A DNA stretch of 64,000 nt from Maridesulfovibrio zosterae DSM 11974 (GTDB lineage Bacteria > Desulfobacterota > Desulfovibrionia > Desulfovibrionales > Desulfovibrionaceae). Positions 61,836 to 64,000 of this stretch are shown one piece after another. A program made the translations under genes and the position numbers. A model generated the notes under the pieces. That model was not told the DNA's origin. It saw only the letters and a list, made by a program, of their open reading frames with translations, and searched no databases. How positions within the stretch are numbered: the stretch's first letter is position 1; each line of letters starts with the position of its first letter. The stretch covers positions 1 to 64,000 of the forward strand of contig NZ_AUDC01000012.1 of NCBI RefSeq assembly GCF_000425265.1. The letters are read 5' to 3'.

Positions 61836-63899
61836 ATGTCTGAAGCTTTAAAAAACCAAAGGACTTTTGCACTTGTAGGCCACGGCGGTTGTGGAAAAAC
61901 ATCAACCGCAGAGATGATTCTTTTTAATGCCGGCGTTATAGACAGACTCGGAAAAATCGAGGATGGGACCACAGCCCTTGATACCGAACCTGAAGAAATT
62001 AAACGCCGCGGCTCAATCCAGTCAGGTTTTGCCGGTTATAAGTGGAAGAAAAACGACCACTATCTTATCGACACTCCAGGTGACGCAAACTTCTGCGGAG
62101 ACCGCCCCTACTCTCTAGCTGCGGCCGACGGTGCAGTTTTTACTATCGACGCTGTGGACGGAGTAAAACCACTTGCCCGCAAAGCATGGGCCGCAATAGA
62201 AAATGCAGAACTTCCCACAGTTATCTTCATCAATAAAATGGACCGCGACCGTGCAGATTTTGATGCTGCATTTGACAGTCTGAGTTCATCGCTTGGAATC
62301 AGCCCAGTACTGCTCCAGTATCCCATAGGAATCAAGGAAAATTTCAAAGGCTTTGTAGATATGCTTTCCGGTCAAGCTTATCTGTTCGAAGAGAATGGAA
62401 AACTTGCCAAAGCTGGTATCCCTGCCGACATCGCAGACGAAATTGAGGTTCTGCGCGAAACCATGATTGAAAACATTGCGGAAAGCGATGAAGATCTCAT
62501 GGAAAAATATCTAGAAGAAGGTGAACTCAGTCCTGAAGAAGTTGCACAGGGTCTCACTTCCGGCATAAAAAAACGCACACTTTTTCCTGTTTGCATCGGT
62601 TCTGCTCTGGAAAATAATGGGGGATCATTCCTTCTAGATACTATCCAGACATATCTGCCTTCACCGCTGGAACATGCTCCGTGGATAGGTGAAGACGGTT
62701 CCACCCGCGATTCTTCCCCAGATGCACCGGTTGCTCTATTTGTTTTCAAAACCATTGCTGATCCGTTTGCAGGACAGCTCACGGTCTGCCGTGTACTTTC
62801 GGGCACAGTTACCGGTGACATGACTCTTACCAACACCAATACCGACTCCAAGGAACGCCTCGGCAATATTCAAATGATGGTTGGTAAAGAGCAAAAACCG
62901 ATAAAAGGCGAAATTGGGCCAGGCGCAATTATTACTCTTGCCAAACTGAAAGAAACTTTCACAGGTGACACCCTTTCTTCTGAAAAAGAGAAATTTGGAC
63001 TTAAAAAGCCTGCTATAGCACCGCAATTAATCACTTTTGCGCTTGCTCCTGCAGAAAAAGGAGATGAAGATAAAGTTTTTCAGGCAATACAGAAACTCCT
63101 GGCTGAAGATCTCAATCTCAAACTTTCCCGTGATGAAGAGTCCGGCGACATCCTGCTTTCCGGTATGGGTCAGAACCATATTGAAATCTCCGTTGAAAAA
63201 GCAAGACGCAGATACAAAGCTGATATTATCCTTAAAACTCCCAAAGTTCCCTACCGTGAAACCATCAAAGGCAATGCAGAAGTTCAGGGGCGCTATAAAA
63301 AACAGTCTGGAGGACGCGGACAATTCGGTGACTGCTGGATCAAACTTGAACCTGTTACCAAGGGTGATGGATATAAATTTGTTAACAGTATTGTTGGTGG
63401 CGTAATTCCAAAACAGTATATTCCGGCTGTTGATAAAGGTGTTCAGGAGGCAGCAACCAAAGGCTTCCTGGCAGGATCACCTATCATTGACTTTCAGGTC
63501 ACGCTTTATGATGGATCATATCATTCAGTTGACTCCTCAGAAATGGCCTTTAAAGTTGCAGGTTCCATGGCTTTCAAAAAAGCATGTGAACAGGCTGGAG
63601 TTGCTCTGCTTGAGCCTCTCATGAATGTTGTGGTCGAAGTTCCTGACGAGTTTATGGGTGATATTATCGGAGACCTTTCCAGCCGCCGTGGTAAAGTACT
63701 CGGTTCAGACTCTGCCAGCGGAGTTACCGAAGTTATGGCCCACGTCCCCATGTCTGAAATTCTGCAATATGCACCGGATCTGCGCTCCATGACAGGTGGT
63801 CAGGGAACTTTCACCATGGAAATGTCGCATTACGAAGAATGCCCTCCACAAATTGCTGAAAAAATTATTGAAGAATTCAGTAAAAAAAGCGAAGATTAA
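61836..63899 (+). CDS. EF-G-like translational GTPase (paralogue)
   Basis: 687 residues with EF-G domain order: G1 GHGGCGKTS (in place of the usual GHIDHGKT), G3 DTPGDANF, G4 NKMD, then domains II-V (KSGGRGQFGD-type strand, GFLAGSPIIDF, EPLMNVVVEVP, MGDIIGDLSSRRG). The altered G1 places it in the FusA2-like branch, whose members may act in recycling or stress rather than normal translocation. Ribosomal genes do not flank it. A hairpin terminator follows. Confidence 0.88.
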   Translation: MSEALKNQRTFALVGHGGCGKTSTAEMILFNAGVIDRLGKIEDGTTALDTEPEEIKRRGSIQSGFAGYKWKKNDHYLIDTPGDANFCGDRPYSLAAADGAVFTIDAVDGVKPLARKAWAAIENAELPTVIFINKMDRDRADFDAAFDSLSSSLGISPVLLQYPIGIKENFKGFVDMLSGQAYLFEENGKLAKAGIPADIADEIEVLRETMIENIAESDEDLMEKYLEEGELSPEEVAQGLTSGIKKRTLFPVCIGSALENNGGSFLLDTIQTYLPSPLEHAPWIGEDGSTRDSSPDAPVALFVFKTIADPFAGQLTVCRVLSGTVTGDMTLTNTNTDSKERLGNIQMMVGKEQKPIKGEIGPGAIITLAKLKETFTGDTLSSEKEKFGLKKPAIAPQLITFALAPAEKGDEDKVFQAIQKLLAEDLNLKLSRDEESGDILLSGMGQNHIEISVEKARRRYKADIILKTPKVPYRETIKGNAEVQGRYKKQSGGRGQFGDCWIKLEPVTKGDGYKFVNSIVGGVIPKQYIPAVDKGVQEAATKGFLAGSPIIDFQVTLYDGSYHSVDSSEMAFKVAGSMAFKKACEQAGVALLEPLMNVVVEVPDEFMGDIIGDLSSRRGKVLGSDSASGVTEVMAHVPMSEILQYAPDLRSMTGGQGTFTMEMSHYEECPPQIAEKIIEEFSKKSED

Positions 63900-63927
63900 T
63901 TCCAAGCTATTTCAATAAAGAAACAAA

Positions 63928-63957
63928 GGCCGAAGCATCTGCTGAGGCCTTTTTTCT
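63928..63957 (+). terminator. Terminator after the EF-G paralogue
   Basis: AAAGGCC pairs with GGCCTTT around an inner AGCA/TGCT hairpin, followed by a T-rich tract. Confidence 0.85.
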
Positions 63958-64000
63958 TTTTTGCAGCTCCCCCCTTGTTTACCGAGGAAAATTAAACTAC

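Overview
The window looks like a chromosome segment from a marine Desulfovibrionales bacterium (Maridesulfovibrio-like). This is inferred from a Desulfovibrio-type ferredoxin with an Asp-substituted cluster motif, a squalene-hopene cyclase, a PheS with a four-cysteine insert, many c-di-GMP and chemosensory proteins, and moderate base composition. No database search was possible, so names rest on motifs and gene order.

Positions 1-23055 are an accessory island at the 3' end of a tRNA-Arg(CCT) gene (23056-23132, minus strand). Partial copies of the tRNA 3' half lie at 15945-15995 and, interrupted by a chain of hairpins, at 9104-9240. Between them a modular unit recurs: a short minus-strand gene (DUF6573-like, usually truncated), a conserved leader with a hairpin covering its Shine-Dalgarno site, a different cargo operon on the plus strand, then a conserved 3' module (a GGTTGGCAGCACCC box and a hairpin terminator) and the tRNA fragment. 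The cargos are a Hachiman defence pair (hamA-hamB, 5559-8966), an ABC-three-component conflict system with an HNH effector (13215-15815), an empty slot (18219-18495) and an uncharacterised trio (DUF4236-like membrane protein, small exported protein, DUF5677-like protein; 20690-22898). Ordinary accessory genes sit between units: a solute-binding protein, a solute-binding lipoprotein with a diguanylate cyclase, VOC/P-loop kinase/tautomerase genes and a LysE/LysR pair. The left end holds an IS481-type transposase running off the window and two exported-protein genes.

From 23133 on the window is core-like. It contains tetR, shc and an acyl-ACP thioesterase (hopanoid and lipid metabolism), then thrS-infC-rpmI-rplT-pheS-pheT, where infC appears to start at AUA. 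Next come a tetR/outer-membrane barrel pair, an M29 aminopeptidase, ferredoxin with a pseudoknot-shaped leader, a YkgJ/unknown/TPR cluster, DUF3795 and membrane proteins, and phosphoglucomutase.

A minus-strand signalling operon (52054 to 43179) encodes CheW, CheR-TPR, CheW, a CheA hybrid, CheB and a hybrid kinase with Hpt. It is followed by a lytic transglycosylase and a degenerate GGDEF-TPR protein. The right end carries panC, metK, small conserved genes, a ParB-like/photoproduct-lyase-like pair and an EF-G paralogue.
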